64,000 nt of DNA from Kordiimonadaceae bacterium (GTDB lineage Bacteria > Pseudomonadota > Alphaproteobacteria > Sphingomonadales > Emcibacteraceae). Shown in pieces: positions 54,044 through 61,393 of the stretch. Where the stretch lies: NCBI GenBank assembly GCA_024236295.1, contig JACKKT010000008.1, positions 81,805 through 145,804 of the forward strand. Direction: 5' to 3'. Under the pieces are notes generated by a model that was not told the origin of the DNA, did not search any database, and worked only from the letters and a program-made list of their open reading frames with translations. The number at the start of each line of letters is the position of its first letter. The stretch's first letter is position 1. The position numbers and the translations under genes were made by a program.

Positions 54044-54514
54044 TTATCCTGCTAATGTTTTGGTACAGCCATCGCACGAAACCATAAGTTCCAAATGATA
54101 TTTGCTCACCTGAAAGCCACTTTGTTTTATATTCTGATCAAAGACTTCTGTCAGCTTATTATCATTAATTGAAGAAACCTCTCCACAATGCTGACAAATA
54201 AGTAAAATTGATTCTTCACTTTTTTCTTTTGGACTTTATAATGCAACAAAGGTTCTCGTACTTAAAATGCGACGCACCAGTCCCTTATTTTGCAATTCGT
54301 TTAAGGCTCTATAGACAGTAGCCGCTGCATTAACGCCCTTTTTCTTTAGCAGTTCCAGTATTTCGTATGCTCCCGCAGAACGGTCCAACTGACATAAAAT
54401 ATCATACACCATTTTCTGGTTTGCGGTCAGGCGTTGATTTTTTGCCAATGACATTGGCGGACAGCCGATACTCTTTTCCTTGTTACTTTTCAATAAAGCA
54501 GTTCTGTTTATCAT
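54044..54514 (-). pseudogene. Fur/Zur-family regulator interrupted by in-frame TAA
   Basis: Read through, this is a 156-codon Fur-superfamily gene with family-like length. The N-terminal winged helix (NQRLTANQKMVYDILCQLD, AAATVYRALNELQNKGLV) runs to codon 92 (STRTFVAL). Codon 93 is TAA at 54236-54238. The same frame continues SPKEKSEESILLICQHCGEV and ends SKYHLELMVSCDGCTKTLAG with a TAA at 54044-54046. The continuation holds both structural-zinc Cys pairs (Cys107/Cys110 and Cys147/Cys150). By hand alignment with E. coli Zur (from memory) the stop replaces the His after the VLC segment, with no gap. RBS GAGGAA precedes the ATG. Either a nonsense mutation (truncated DNA-binding domain), a sequencing error, or readthrough. 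Its location beside a ZnuD-like gene favours Zur. Confidence 0.82.
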
Positions 54515-54642
54515 TTTGCTTCCTCATCATAATGCCCAATAAGCAATGCTATGCAGCAATGGATTATTAGATCATTCATACATATTAATCGCAAAACATC
54601 CGCTAGAGATGACTGCAAATTAAAGTCGGTAGTTAATTAGGA

Positions 54643-54927
54643 TCAGGAAACAGGTGGAGCGCGGGAAAGCGGCTTGTCCCAAAGATTGAAATACACCTTT
54701 GCAAACAAGACATTTTGAACAATGTTTTTATTAATGTTGAATTCAATTTTTGGGGCATTAGCAACATTAATGGCATAAGTACAGTTTTTAGTTATTTTGC
54801 AGATTACACAATCATCTGACAAAGAATGGTCAATACCTTCATGCTCTGCCATTAAATAGTGCATCCAGACAAAAGAGACTGAAATCAGCACTAAAAGAAT
54901 TTTTAAATGTTGTCTTAAATACGCCAT
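54643..54927 (-). CDS. Small membrane/periplasmic protein, possible metal handling
   Basis: A 94-aa protein with an N-terminal membrane or signal segment (LKILLVLISVSFVWMHYLM), then a His/Asp/Glu/Cys stretch (EHEGIDHSLSDDCVICK) and a C-terminal SRAPP motif. I recall short secreted proteins ending in RAPP beside metal-uptake receptor genes. It lies between the Zur-like gene and the divergent ZnuD-like receptor, so a role in zinc handling is plausible but inferred. Confidence 0.6.
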   Translation of the reverse strand: MAYLRQHLKILLVLISVSFVWMHYLMAEHEGIDHSLSDDCVICKITKNCTYAINVANAPKIEFNINKNIVQNVLFAKVYFNLWDKPLSRAPPVS

Positions 54928-54943
54928 TCACGCTCCAATGTTT

Positions 54944-54988
54944 ATTGAACTATAGAAATAAATTAACAACAGTTCAATTGGACTATAG
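54944..54988. repeat. Two 12-bp direct repeats upstream of the small membrane-protein gene
   Basis: ATTGAACTATAG (54944-54955) and ATTGGACTATAG (54977-54988), 33 bp apart, lie in the divergent region. On the minus strand a TTGACA (55013-55008) lies upstream of the second repeat. They may be regulator sites for the small gene. Confidence 0.4.
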
Positions 54989-55066
54989 TTTAGTTTCAAA
55001 CCGGGGGTTGTCAATATATCCCCATCACTAACAATGAAATATTATACTGAAAATCAGAAAGGGCTT

Positions 55067-55088
55067 GAATGTTATATTATAACACTTT
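55067..55088 (+). promoter_or_regulatory. Zur-like palindrome upstream of the ZnuD-like gene
   Basis: AATGTTATA, one T, then TATAACA gives a perfect 7-1-7 palindrome (TGTTATA-t-TATAACA, 55070-55084), followed by CTTT. It matches closely the known proteobacterial Zur consensus of the form AATGTTATA-N-TATAACATT. It lies about 50-70 bp before the receptor start, where it can block transcription. Confidence 0.7.
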
Positions 55089-55135
55089 ATTTTATGCCCA
55101 AATTTTTCACTGAGTAATATTTCATGGGATTAAAA

Positions 55136-57196
55136 ATGAACAAACTACATTCGGCATCAAGTATAAGTATTATTGCTCTGATATTACTGGGCAGTGCAGA
55201 CGCACAAAGTCAGGAAGCAACTGAAGCACAGCGCAATCCGGAGCAACCCGTTCATGTTCATCCGGATGACCATGGGCATGAAATGGATCTTATTTTTGTA
55301 ACCGCTTCCCCGCATCAAAAAAGCCGCCTTGATGTTTTGCAAGGTAGTAATATTTTAAGTGATGAAGAATTAAACAAACAAATGGAAGCCACAATAGGGG
55401 AAACACTATCTGGAATCCCTGGTATTTCATCAACATTCTTTGGGCCCGGTGCCAGCCGTCCTATTATTCGTGGACTTGGCGGCGATCGTATTCGCGTTCT
55501 CATCAATGGTATCGGCAGTATTGATGCTGCAAGTACCAGCCCGGACCATGCCGTAGCAGGTGATCCGCTAACGGCGGAAAGGGTTGAAATTTTACGCGGC
55601 GCAAGCACGCTTCTATATGGGAATAATGCTGTGGGGGGTGTTGTAAATATTATAGATAGCCGCATCCCCGAAGTGGTGCCAGACATGGGTGCATCCGGGC
55701 GGGCACGTCTGGCCGTTGATTCAGTAACAAATGACCGGTCAGCTGGCGGATCCATTAATGTAGCTGCAACTGACTCTATTGTATTGCATGCAGACGGGCA
55801 TTATCGCCGTACTGGTGATTATAATATTCCCGGATTTGCCGAGAGTTCATATTTGAGAAACTCTCCGGGATATGACAATCCGGAACCGCAATCAGGAACC
55901 GTTCCAAATTCAGATGTTGATAATAAAGGCGGCTCCCTTGGTGTAAGTATGATCGGAGAAAACGCCCTCTTCGGTATGTCATTTAATTTAAATAAAAGCA
56001 ATTACGGTGTTCCTAATGGAGAGGAAGAACCTGTGCGGATTGATCTTGATCAGAAAAGATTCGACGTAAAAGGCAATGTTGAGAATGACTTCCTTATCTT
56101 TGAAGAAGCCCGTATGCGATTTGGTTATGCTGATTATAAGCATGTTGAATTGGAAGATGGCACCCCCGGCACCAGCTTTAATAATAAAGGCTGGGAAGGA
56201 AGAATGGAGTTGCTGCAGCAAACTCTTGGCGATGTACGCGGTTCAATGGGTGTCCAGTTAAGAAAGAGGGAATTTTCGGCAATAGGCGAAGAAGCCTTTG
56301 TTCCGCCGACAGACACATTTCAGTGGGGCGCTTTTGTTGTAGAGGAAATTGAAGTTGAACCAGTAACTTTTGAAATTGGTGGTCGGTTTGACCATCAATC
56401 AAGTAAAAGTAAGGCAACAAATATCACCAAATCCTTCAATAATTACAGCTTTTCTGCTGGCGCGGCCACTCATCCGACAGAAAATGATATGATAGGCATC
56501 AGCTTAAGCCGGTCAGAACGCAGTCCAACGCCGGAAGAGCTTTTTTCAAACGGTCCTCATCTTGCCACTGATGCTTATGAACTTGGTAATTTAAACCTGA
56601 AAAATGAACAGGCAATCAGCGGTGAAATCACATTTAAAAGAGATGTTGGCCTGTTCAGTGGAAGTCTGAATATTTATCACACATGGTATAAAAACTTTAT
56701 TTATGAACATGAAACCGGACAATTAATGGATGGGCTTAATCTTTTGGAATTCAGAGCCCGCGACGCCAAATTTTATGGTGCCGAACTTGAAGCAAACTAT
56801 ACAGTAATTGATGAGAGTGATTACCAGGTAGTTCTGAATGCATCAGGTGACTATGTACATGCTGCTTTTAATGATGGAAGTGTTGTTCCCCGCATCCCGG
56901 CAGCCAGCGCCAATGTTGGTATAGAATATCAGGAAGATATGTTTGACGTAGGTGGAGAAGCGCGCTTTGTCGCCAAAAAAACCAAAACGGCAACGAATGT
57001 TCTACCAACAGATGGGTATGTTTCACTTGATTTCTCAGTAACTTGGCGCCCATATGGAGACGAAAAGAATCTGGACGTTCGTTTTCAGGCACAGAACATT
57101 ACCAATGCAGAACGTCGGCAGCACACCTCATTCCTAAAGGATATGCTGCCAATGCCCGGAAGAAATTTCAGACTTTCTCTAAATTATGACTTCTAA
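55136..57196 (+). CDS. znuD: TonB-dependent receptor, ZnuD-like (zinc uptake)
   Basis: A 686-aa outer-membrane receptor. After the signal peptide (LILLGSADAQS) comes a His/Asp-rich stretch (VHVHPDDHGHEMD) suited to metal binding, then the plug with RPIIRGLGGDRIRVLINGIG, SPDHAVAGDPL and EILRGASTLLYGNNAVGGVV, and a barrel ending in Phe (LSLNYDF). SPDHA and the C-terminal SFLKDMLPMPGRNF recall Neisseria ZnuD. A first ATG lies at 55124; ATG 55136 has GGGA six bases upstream and is preferred. A Zur-like box lies upstream. Substrate zinc is inferred; haem is an alternative, since ZnuD was linked to both. Confidence 0.85.
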   Translation: MNKLHSASSISIIALILLGSADAQSQEATEAQRNPEQPVHVHPDDHGHEMDLIFVTASPHQKSRLDVLQGSNILSDEELNKQMEATIGETLSGIPGISSTFFGPGASRPIIRGLGGDRIRVLINGIGSIDAASTSPDHAVAGDPLTAERVEILRGASTLLYGNNAVGGVVNIIDSRIPEVVPDMGASGRARLAVDSVTNDRSAGGSINVAATDSIVLHADGHYRRTGDYNIPGFAESSYLRNSPGYDNPEPQSGTVPNSDVDNKGGSLGVSMIGENALFGMSFNLNKSNYGVPNGEEEPVRIDLDQKRFDVKGNVENDFLIFEEARMRFGYADYKHVELEDGTPGTSFNNKGWEGRMELLQQTLGDVRGSMGVQLRKREFSAIGEEAFVPPTDTFQWGAFVVEEIEVEPVTFEIGGRFDHQSSKSKATNITKSFNNYSFSAGAATHPTENDMIGISLSRSERSPTPEELFSNGPHLATDAYELGNLNLKNEQAISGEITFKRDVGLFSGSLNIYHTWYKNFIYEHETGQLMDGLNLLEFRARDAKFYGAELEANYTVIDESDYQVVLNASGDYVHAAFNDGSVVPRIPAASANVGIEYQEDMFDVGGEARFVAKKTKTATNVLPTDGYVSLDFSVTWRPYGDEKNLDVRFQAQNITNAERRQHTSFLKDMLPMPGRNFRLSLNYDF

Positions 57197-57227
57197 CTAA
57201 ATACCAACTAAAATTATAATCTAATAA

Positions 57228-57268
57228 AACCTTAATTCAGGCAAAAATTTTCAGCTTGAATTAAGGTT
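57228..57268 (+). terminator. Hairpin after the ZnuD-like gene, probable terminator
   Basis: A perfect 12-bp stem AACCTTAATTCA/TGAATTAAGGTT, extended by three further pairs. It lies 31 bp after the stop codon. The downstream T-run is weak (CCTTCGCTACTTTTGC). Confidence 0.6.
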
Positions 57269-57315
57269 CCTTCGCTACTTTTGCTTCGTATTAGTTGCAT
57301 TGAATATTTTATAAA

Positions 57316-57342
57316 TTTAATATATCTTATAAGAATATTAAA
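57316..57342. promoter_or_regulatory. Long AT-rich palindrome upstream of the FNR-type gene
   Basis: TTTAATAT-a-TCTTA meets TAAGA-ATATTAAA: 13-bp arms with one extra base, centred on TCTTATAAGA. It lies 31 bp before the ATG. It does not match the FNR half-site TTGAT, so another regulator may bind. Confidence 0.45.
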
Positions 57343-57372
57343 TAACTTAAAGAACAGGACTCCAGGTAGCGT

Positions 57373-58131
57373 ATGGATTTAATGAAAGAATTTCATCCAA
57401 TAATAGATGATGCAGAGGATAATTCTGTCGTCAGATGCAACATGACATCCTGTGAAAAATGCATTGGTCGATCTGTTTCCATGTGCAGCGCACTAAAAGA
57501 CCATGAGGTTAAACTCCTGTCTGATATTTCAATGAATATCTCCAAAAGATCCAAACAGGTTATTTGTGCTGAAGGTGAATTGGCAGAATATCTATATAAC
57601 GTCCAAAGCGGATGTGTCCGTATTTCAAAAATGCTTAGTGATGGTCGAAGACAGGTAATAGATTTTCTGTTTCCTGGCGATTATTTTGGATTGGTCTGTA
57701 ATAATGGGTATAATTATTCTGCAGAAACCATCACAGATGTTAATCTTTGTCGCATGCCGAGAAATGCAATTTTAGAAAAAATCAAAGAAATTCCTGCTTT
57801 TAGCAAGAAAATCCTGGACATTACAATTCACGAACTTCTGGAAACTCAGGAACAACGACTGCTTCTTGGACGTAAAAGTGCTAAAGAAAGACTTTGTACT
57901 TTTTTGCTCACCATTAATGCCCGGTCTTCAAATGGGGGCCATATGAAAAAAAATCACATTTTCCTGCCAATGAGCCGGGCTGATATTGCAGATTATCTAG
58001 GTTTGACCATTGAAACCGTAAGTCGACAGTTTACTATTCTAGCCAAAGATAACATAATTTCTCTGGAAAACAGCCCTCTGGTAAGAATAATTGATATTGA
58101 AGAGCTGCAATTAATCGCCTCCGGCGGATGA
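57373..58131 (+). CDS. FNR/FixK-type oxygen-sensing regulator
   Basis: A 252-aa Crp/Fnr protein. The N-terminal cluster Cys27-x2-Cys30-x7-Cys38 (plus Cys22), together with Cys126 (VNLCRMP), matches the [4Fe-4S] ligands of alphaproteobacterial FnrL/FnrN. The cyclic-nucleotide-like fold spans residues 45-160, and the recognition helix has Glu214-Thr-Val-Ser-Arg218, the FNR-type motif that reads TTGAT...ATCAA. It should switch genes on under low oxygen. It stands alone between the ZnuD-like gene and rplU; no target site was seen in this window. Confidence 0.9.
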   Translation: MDLMKEFHPIIDDAEDNSVVRCNMTSCEKCIGRSVSMCSALKDHEVKLLSDISMNISKRSKQVICAEGELAEYLYNVQSGCVRISKMLSDGRRQVIDFLFPGDYFGLVCNNGYNYSAETITDVNLCRMPRNAILEKIKEIPAFSKKILDITIHELLETQEQRLLLGRKSAKERLCTFLLTINARSSNGGHMKKNHIFLPMSRADIADYLGLTIETVSRQFTILAKDNIISLENSPLVRIIDIEELQLIASGG

Positions 58132-58148
58132 AATAATAACAAAAACCC

Positions 58149-58176
58149 TTGACACCCGCGCTTTGCACGCTATATT
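58149..58176 (+). promoter_or_regulatory. rplU-rpmA promoter
   Basis: TTGACA (58149-58154) and TATATT (58171-58176), 16-bp spacer, 127 bp upstream of rplU. The best sigma70 match in the window by eye. Confidence 0.8.
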
Positions 58177-58192
58177 TCGCCCACTTTTAGTG

Positions 58193-58279
58193 TGGGATTC
58201 AGAGTCCCATAATATAAAAGATGACATTCGTCATAAACCGGTCAGAAAATACGGACGAGGTCCGTTACCGGCTATGACC
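58193..58279 (+). promoter_or_regulatory. Structured leader of rplU
   Basis: Three hairpins in 87 bases: TGGGA/TCCCA (58193-58209), ATGAC/GTCAT (58221-58234), and GGTCA (58240-58244) with TGACC (58275-58279) enclosing ACGGAC/GTCCGT (58251-58265). A structured leader suggests control by a ribosomal protein, which is inferred. It does not match a motif that I recognise. Confidence 0.5.
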
Positions 58280-58302
58280 AGAAGATAAAATAGGAACAGA
58301 TT

Positions 58303-58812
58303 ATGTTTGCAGTCATCAAAACCGGCGCCAAACAATATAAAGTTGCAGTCGGCGATGTAATTAAGGTTGAGAAGCTCGAAGGTGAAGCAGGATCAACAGT
58401 ATCACTTGATAATGTACTGATGGTCGGTGACGACAAAGGCGTGAAAGTTGGTACACCAGCAATAGCTGGTACCGTTGTTACAGCAGAAATTCTTGAGCAG
58501 GCCCGCGCTGGAAAAATTATTGTATTTAAGAAAAAGCGTCGCCAAAACTACCGCCGTAAAGCAGGACACAGACAAGAACAAACTGTGTTAAGAATTACAG
58601 ATATTGGTAGTGGTGCAGCAAAAAAGGCAGCACTTAAAGCCGCTGCTAAAAAAGAAGAGCCAAAAGCTGAAGTGAAAAAGGCAGCAGAGAAAAAAGAAGC
58701 CCCTAAAAAAGCCGCTCCAAAGAAAGCCGCTGAGAAAAAAGAGGCCCCTAAAAAAGCCGCTGCAAAGAAACCGGCAGCTAAAAAAACCGCAACGAAAACT
58801 AAGGAGAAATAA
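58303..58812 (+). CDS. rplU: 50S ribosomal protein L21 with long basic tail
   Basis: A 169-aa protein. Residues 1 to about 103 are canonical L21 (FAVIKTGAKQYKV, IIVFKKKRRQNYRRKAGHRQ). The final 65 or so residues are a Lys/Ala/Glu/Pro tail with a 15-residue duplicated unit (KAAEKKEAPKKAAPK). Such tails occur on L21 of several Alphaproteobacteria and probably bind rRNA. It is 2 bases before rpmA. Confidence 0.97.
   Translation: MFAVIKTGAKQYKVAVGDVIKVEKLEGEAGSTVSLDNVLMVGDDKGVKVGTPAIAGTVVTAEILEQARAGKIIVFKKKRRQNYRRKAGHRQEQTVLRITDIGSGAAKKAALKAAAKKEEPKAEVKKAAEKKEAPKKAAPKKAAEKKEAPKKAAAKKPAAKKTATKTKEK
58678..58767 (+). repeat. 45-bp tandem duplication in the rplU tail
   Basis: Units 58678-58722 and 58723-58767 encode nearly the same 15 residues (KAAEKKEAPKKAAPK and KAAEKKEAPKKAAAK). 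The DNA units differ at a few bases, so it is not a recent copy. It stays in frame. Confidence 0.8.
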
Positions 58813-58814
58813 CA

Positions 58815-59072
58815 ATGGCACATAAGAAAGCTGGAGGTAGTTCCCGCAACGGTCGTGATTCAGCAGGTCGCCGCCTTGGTGTTAAAAAATTCGGCGGTGA
58901 GGCTGTTATCCCGGGTAACATCATTGTTCGTCAACGGGGTACTAAATTTTACCCGGGAGACAATGTAGGTATGGGTAAAGATCATACACTTTTCGCTCTG
59001 ACTGAAGGCAAAATAAGATTTTACAAAGGCCGACTAAAACGGAACTTCGTTACTGTTGATACAGACGCCTAA
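58815..59072 (+). CDS. rpmA: 50S ribosomal protein L27
   Basis: An 85-aa protein with the diagnostic start AHKKAGGSSRNGRDSAGRRLG and the core PGNIIVRQRGTKFYPGDNVG. The N-terminal tail reaches the peptidyl transferase centre. It is followed by a strong terminator. Confidence 0.98.
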   Translation: MAHKKAGGSSRNGRDSAGRRLGVKKFGGEAVIPGNIIVRQRGTKFYPGDNVGMGKDHTLFALTEGKIRFYKGRLKRNFVTVDTDA

Positions 59073-59102
59073 AATTTAATTTTAAAGCCATTTGAGAATT
59101 GG

Positions 59103-59135
59103 AAAAGGAGATTGATCTATCACTCTCCTTTTTTT
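59103..59135 (+). terminator. Intrinsic terminator after rpmA
   Basis: A 9-bp stem AAAAGGAGA/TCTCCTTTT with an inner TGAT/ATCA pairing, followed by a run of seven Ts. It lies between rpmA and obg. Confidence 0.88.
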
Positions 59136-59185
59136 ACGCTTATACTTTAAGTTTTGGCTATAGTCTTATAAATATTGGATAAATT

Positions 59186-60256
59186 ATGAAGTTCCTTGAT
59201 CAATGTAAAATATATATCAAATCCGGTGCCGGAGGCGTGGGTTGCCTTAGTTTTCGCCATGAAAAAAGCATTGAATTTGGCGGGCCTGATGGCGGAAATG
59301 GTGGCAGGGGCGGTCATATAATCATTGAAGCAGTTGAGGGACTGAATACCCTTATCGATTATCGATACCAGCAGCATTTCAAAGCCGGGCGGGGAATGCA
59401 CGGTATGGGGCAAAACCGGACGGGTGCCAAAGGCAAGGATATCATTTTGAAAGTGCCAGTTGGAACGCAGATTTTTGATGAAAATAACGATGTTATGCTT
59501 GCTGATCTGACAGAAGCCGGCCAATCCGTTCTTATGCTTGAAGGTGGGCGGGGCGGTCGCGGTAACGCCAGCTTTAAGACATCCGTAAAACAGGCACCCC
59601 GCCAGACCACCGACGGTGGACCCGCAGAAGAAATGTGGATCTGGATGCAATTAAAACTGATGGCCGATACAGGACTGGTGGGATTGCCTAATGCTGGGAA
59701 ATCAACTTTCCTTTCTGCCGTAAGCCGGGCAAAACCAAAGATAGCCAATTATCCATTTACCACCTTAAAACCACAGCTCGGTGTCGCCTATGTGGATAAT
59801 AAAGAATTTGTTATCGCAGACATTCCAGGTCTTATTGAAGGCGCACACGAAGGACAGGGGCTGGGCGACCGCTTTCTAGGTCATATTGAACGCTGCGCGA
59901 CAATTTTACATGTCATTGATGCAACCGGAGAGGATATAGTCACAGCCTATAAAACCATTCGACATGAGCTTGAACAATATGGACAGGATTTAAGTAACAA
60001 AAAAGAAATCATCGCCCTTAACAAGGTAGATGCCCTGGACGAAGAGCTTACTTCCATGCTGACTGAAGAACTTTCAAAGGTCACGAAGTCGCCAATCATG
60101 CCCCTTTCAGCAGCAACCGGATATGGCGTAAAAGAAATATTGAGGGCACTTCTGAAAAATGTTGAAGAAGTCCGCAAGTCCGAGCAAGATGATGAAATCG
60201 AAAAACTGGAAGAAAGTGGCGTTAACACTTCTTCCGAACCATGGTCACCAATTTAA
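59186..60256 (+). CDS. obgE: Ribosome-associated GTPase Obg/CgtA
   Basis: A 356-aa protein. The glycine-rich Obg fold spans residues 1-158 (GGNGGRGGHI, GGRGGRGNASF). The G domain carries GLPNAGKST (166-174), ADIPGLIEGAHEGQGLG and NKVD. It acts in 50S assembly and stress control. The proB ATG follows without a gap. Confidence 0.97.
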   Translation: MKFLDQCKIYIKSGAGGVGCLSFRHEKSIEFGGPDGGNGGRGGHIIIEAVEGLNTLIDYRYQQHFKAGRGMHGMGQNRTGAKGKDIILKVPVGTQIFDENNDVMLADLTEAGQSVLMLEGGRGGRGNASFKTSVKQAPRQTTDGGPAEEMWIWMQLKLMADTGLVGLPNAGKSTFLSAVSRAKPKIANYPFTTLKPQLGVAYVDNKEFVIADIPGLIEGAHEGQGLGDRFLGHIERCATILHVIDATGEDIVTAYKTIRHELEQYGQDLSNKKEIIALNKVDALDEELTSMLTEELSKVTKSPIMPLSAATGYGVKEILRALLKNVEEVRKSEQDDEIEKLEESGVNTSSEPWSPI

Positions 60257-61381
60257 ATGCAAAACAAAATCAATATAATAGATAAAATGCATCTGGTTGT
60301 TATTAAAATTGGGTCAGCTTTGCTGGTAGATCAGAAAAGCGGAAAAATACGCGCTGAATGGCTGGCCAGCATTGCCGAGGACATAGCCGAGCTTAAGAGC
60401 ATGGGAAAAGATGTTATCATAGTATCGTCTGGCTCTATTGCATTGGGGCGAAAAATTCTTGGCCTAAAAATGAGCAAGAAACTGGTGGAAAATCAGGCCG
60501 CCGCCGCTATTGGCCAAATAGAGCTTGCCGCAACCTTCAGAGAAAAACTGCGACATCACGATATCCAGGTGGCCCAGGTGCTGCTTACGTTTAGCAATAC
60601 CGAAGACAGAGGCCAATATCTGAATGCCCGCGGAACAATTAAACGGCTCCTAAAGCTGGGTGTCGTTCCGGTCATAAATGAAAATGATACTGTTGCCACG
60701 GATGAAGTGCGCTTTGGTGATAATGACCGCCTGGCAGCGCGAGTTGCAACAATGTGCGAAGCTGACCTATTATATCTTCTTTCTGATATTGATGGCCTTT
60801 ATACAGCAGATCCGAATTCAAATAGTGATGCCAGATATATAGAACAGGTGAATGAAATTACCCCTGAAATTGAACAGATGGCCGGAGCACCGGTTTCAAC
60901 CGGTTTTGGAAGCGGGGGCATGATTACAAAAATAGCGGCCGCCAGCATTGCAACCACGGGCGGCTGCAATATGGTGATTATTAATGGAAAACTTAATAAT
61001 CCTATTAAAGAATATAACCTTAATGGTCGGGGGACATGGTTTAAGGCCTCAACCACTTCACTTGCATCCAAAAAGAAATGGATAGCTGGCGCCTTGGCAC
61101 CCGTTGGCACACTGGTAATTGATGAAGGCGCCGAAAGAGCCCTTAAAAACGGTAAGAGTCTACTTCCAGCCGGCGTTACCAAAGTCATCGGAAAATTCGT
61201 TCGCGGCGATACCGTCAAAATCACCTGTAGCAATAATGTTGAAATTGCCCGAGGCCTTGTTGCATATTCATCAGAAGATGCAAAAAAAATAATTGGTGCA
61301 AAAAGTAATGAAATTGAGAAAATACTTGGTTATGGCGGACGGGAAGAGCTGATCCACCGCAGCGATATGGTTATGAGTTAA
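60257..61381 (+). CDS. proB: Glutamate 5-kinase
   Basis: A 374-aa protein. The amino-acid kinase domain spans residues about 10-260 (VVIKIGSALLVD, VSSGSIALG, INENDTVATDEVRFGDND, STGFGSGGMITKI). A C-terminal PUA domain spans residues about 280-360. It makes glutamyl phosphate for proline synthesis. An internal ATG at residue 11 is an alternative start. Confidence 0.96.
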   Translation: MQNKINIIDKMHLVVIKIGSALLVDQKSGKIRAEWLASIAEDIAELKSMGKDVIIVSSGSIALGRKILGLKMSKKLVENQAAAAIGQIELAATFREKLRHHDIQVAQVLLTFSNTEDRGQYLNARGTIKRLLKLGVVPVINENDTVATDEVRFGDNDRLAARVATMCEADLLYLLSDIDGLYTADPNSNSDARYIEQVNEITPEIEQMAGAPVSTGFGSGGMITKIAAASIATTGGCNMVIINGKLNNPIKEYNLNGRGTWFKASTTSLASKKKWIAGALAPVGTLVIDEGAERALKNGKSLLPAGVTKVIGKFVRGDTVKITCSNNVEIARGLVAYSSEDAKKIIGAKSNEIEKILGYGGREELIHRSDMVMS

Positions 61382-61393
61382 AGGGTTCGTGTA

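Noticed and set aside
54979..55013. MerR-type promoter with a long spacer before the small membrane-protein gene
   Set aside because: TTGACA is followed by CTATAG only at a 20-bp or longer distance and the spacer palindrome (GTTTGAAAC) is too weak to claim a MerR site.
55315..55755. 146-codon open frame antisense to the TonB receptor
   Set aside because: Opposite a well-supported receptor gene; composition looks like a shadow frame.
58548..58823. Ala/Phe-rich open frame antisense to the rplU tail
   Set aside because: A by-product of the repetitive Lys/Ala codons on the plus strand.
59147..59748. Open frames antisense to obg (167 and 129 codons)
   Set aside because: They mirror a conserved GTPase gene and show no protein-like features.
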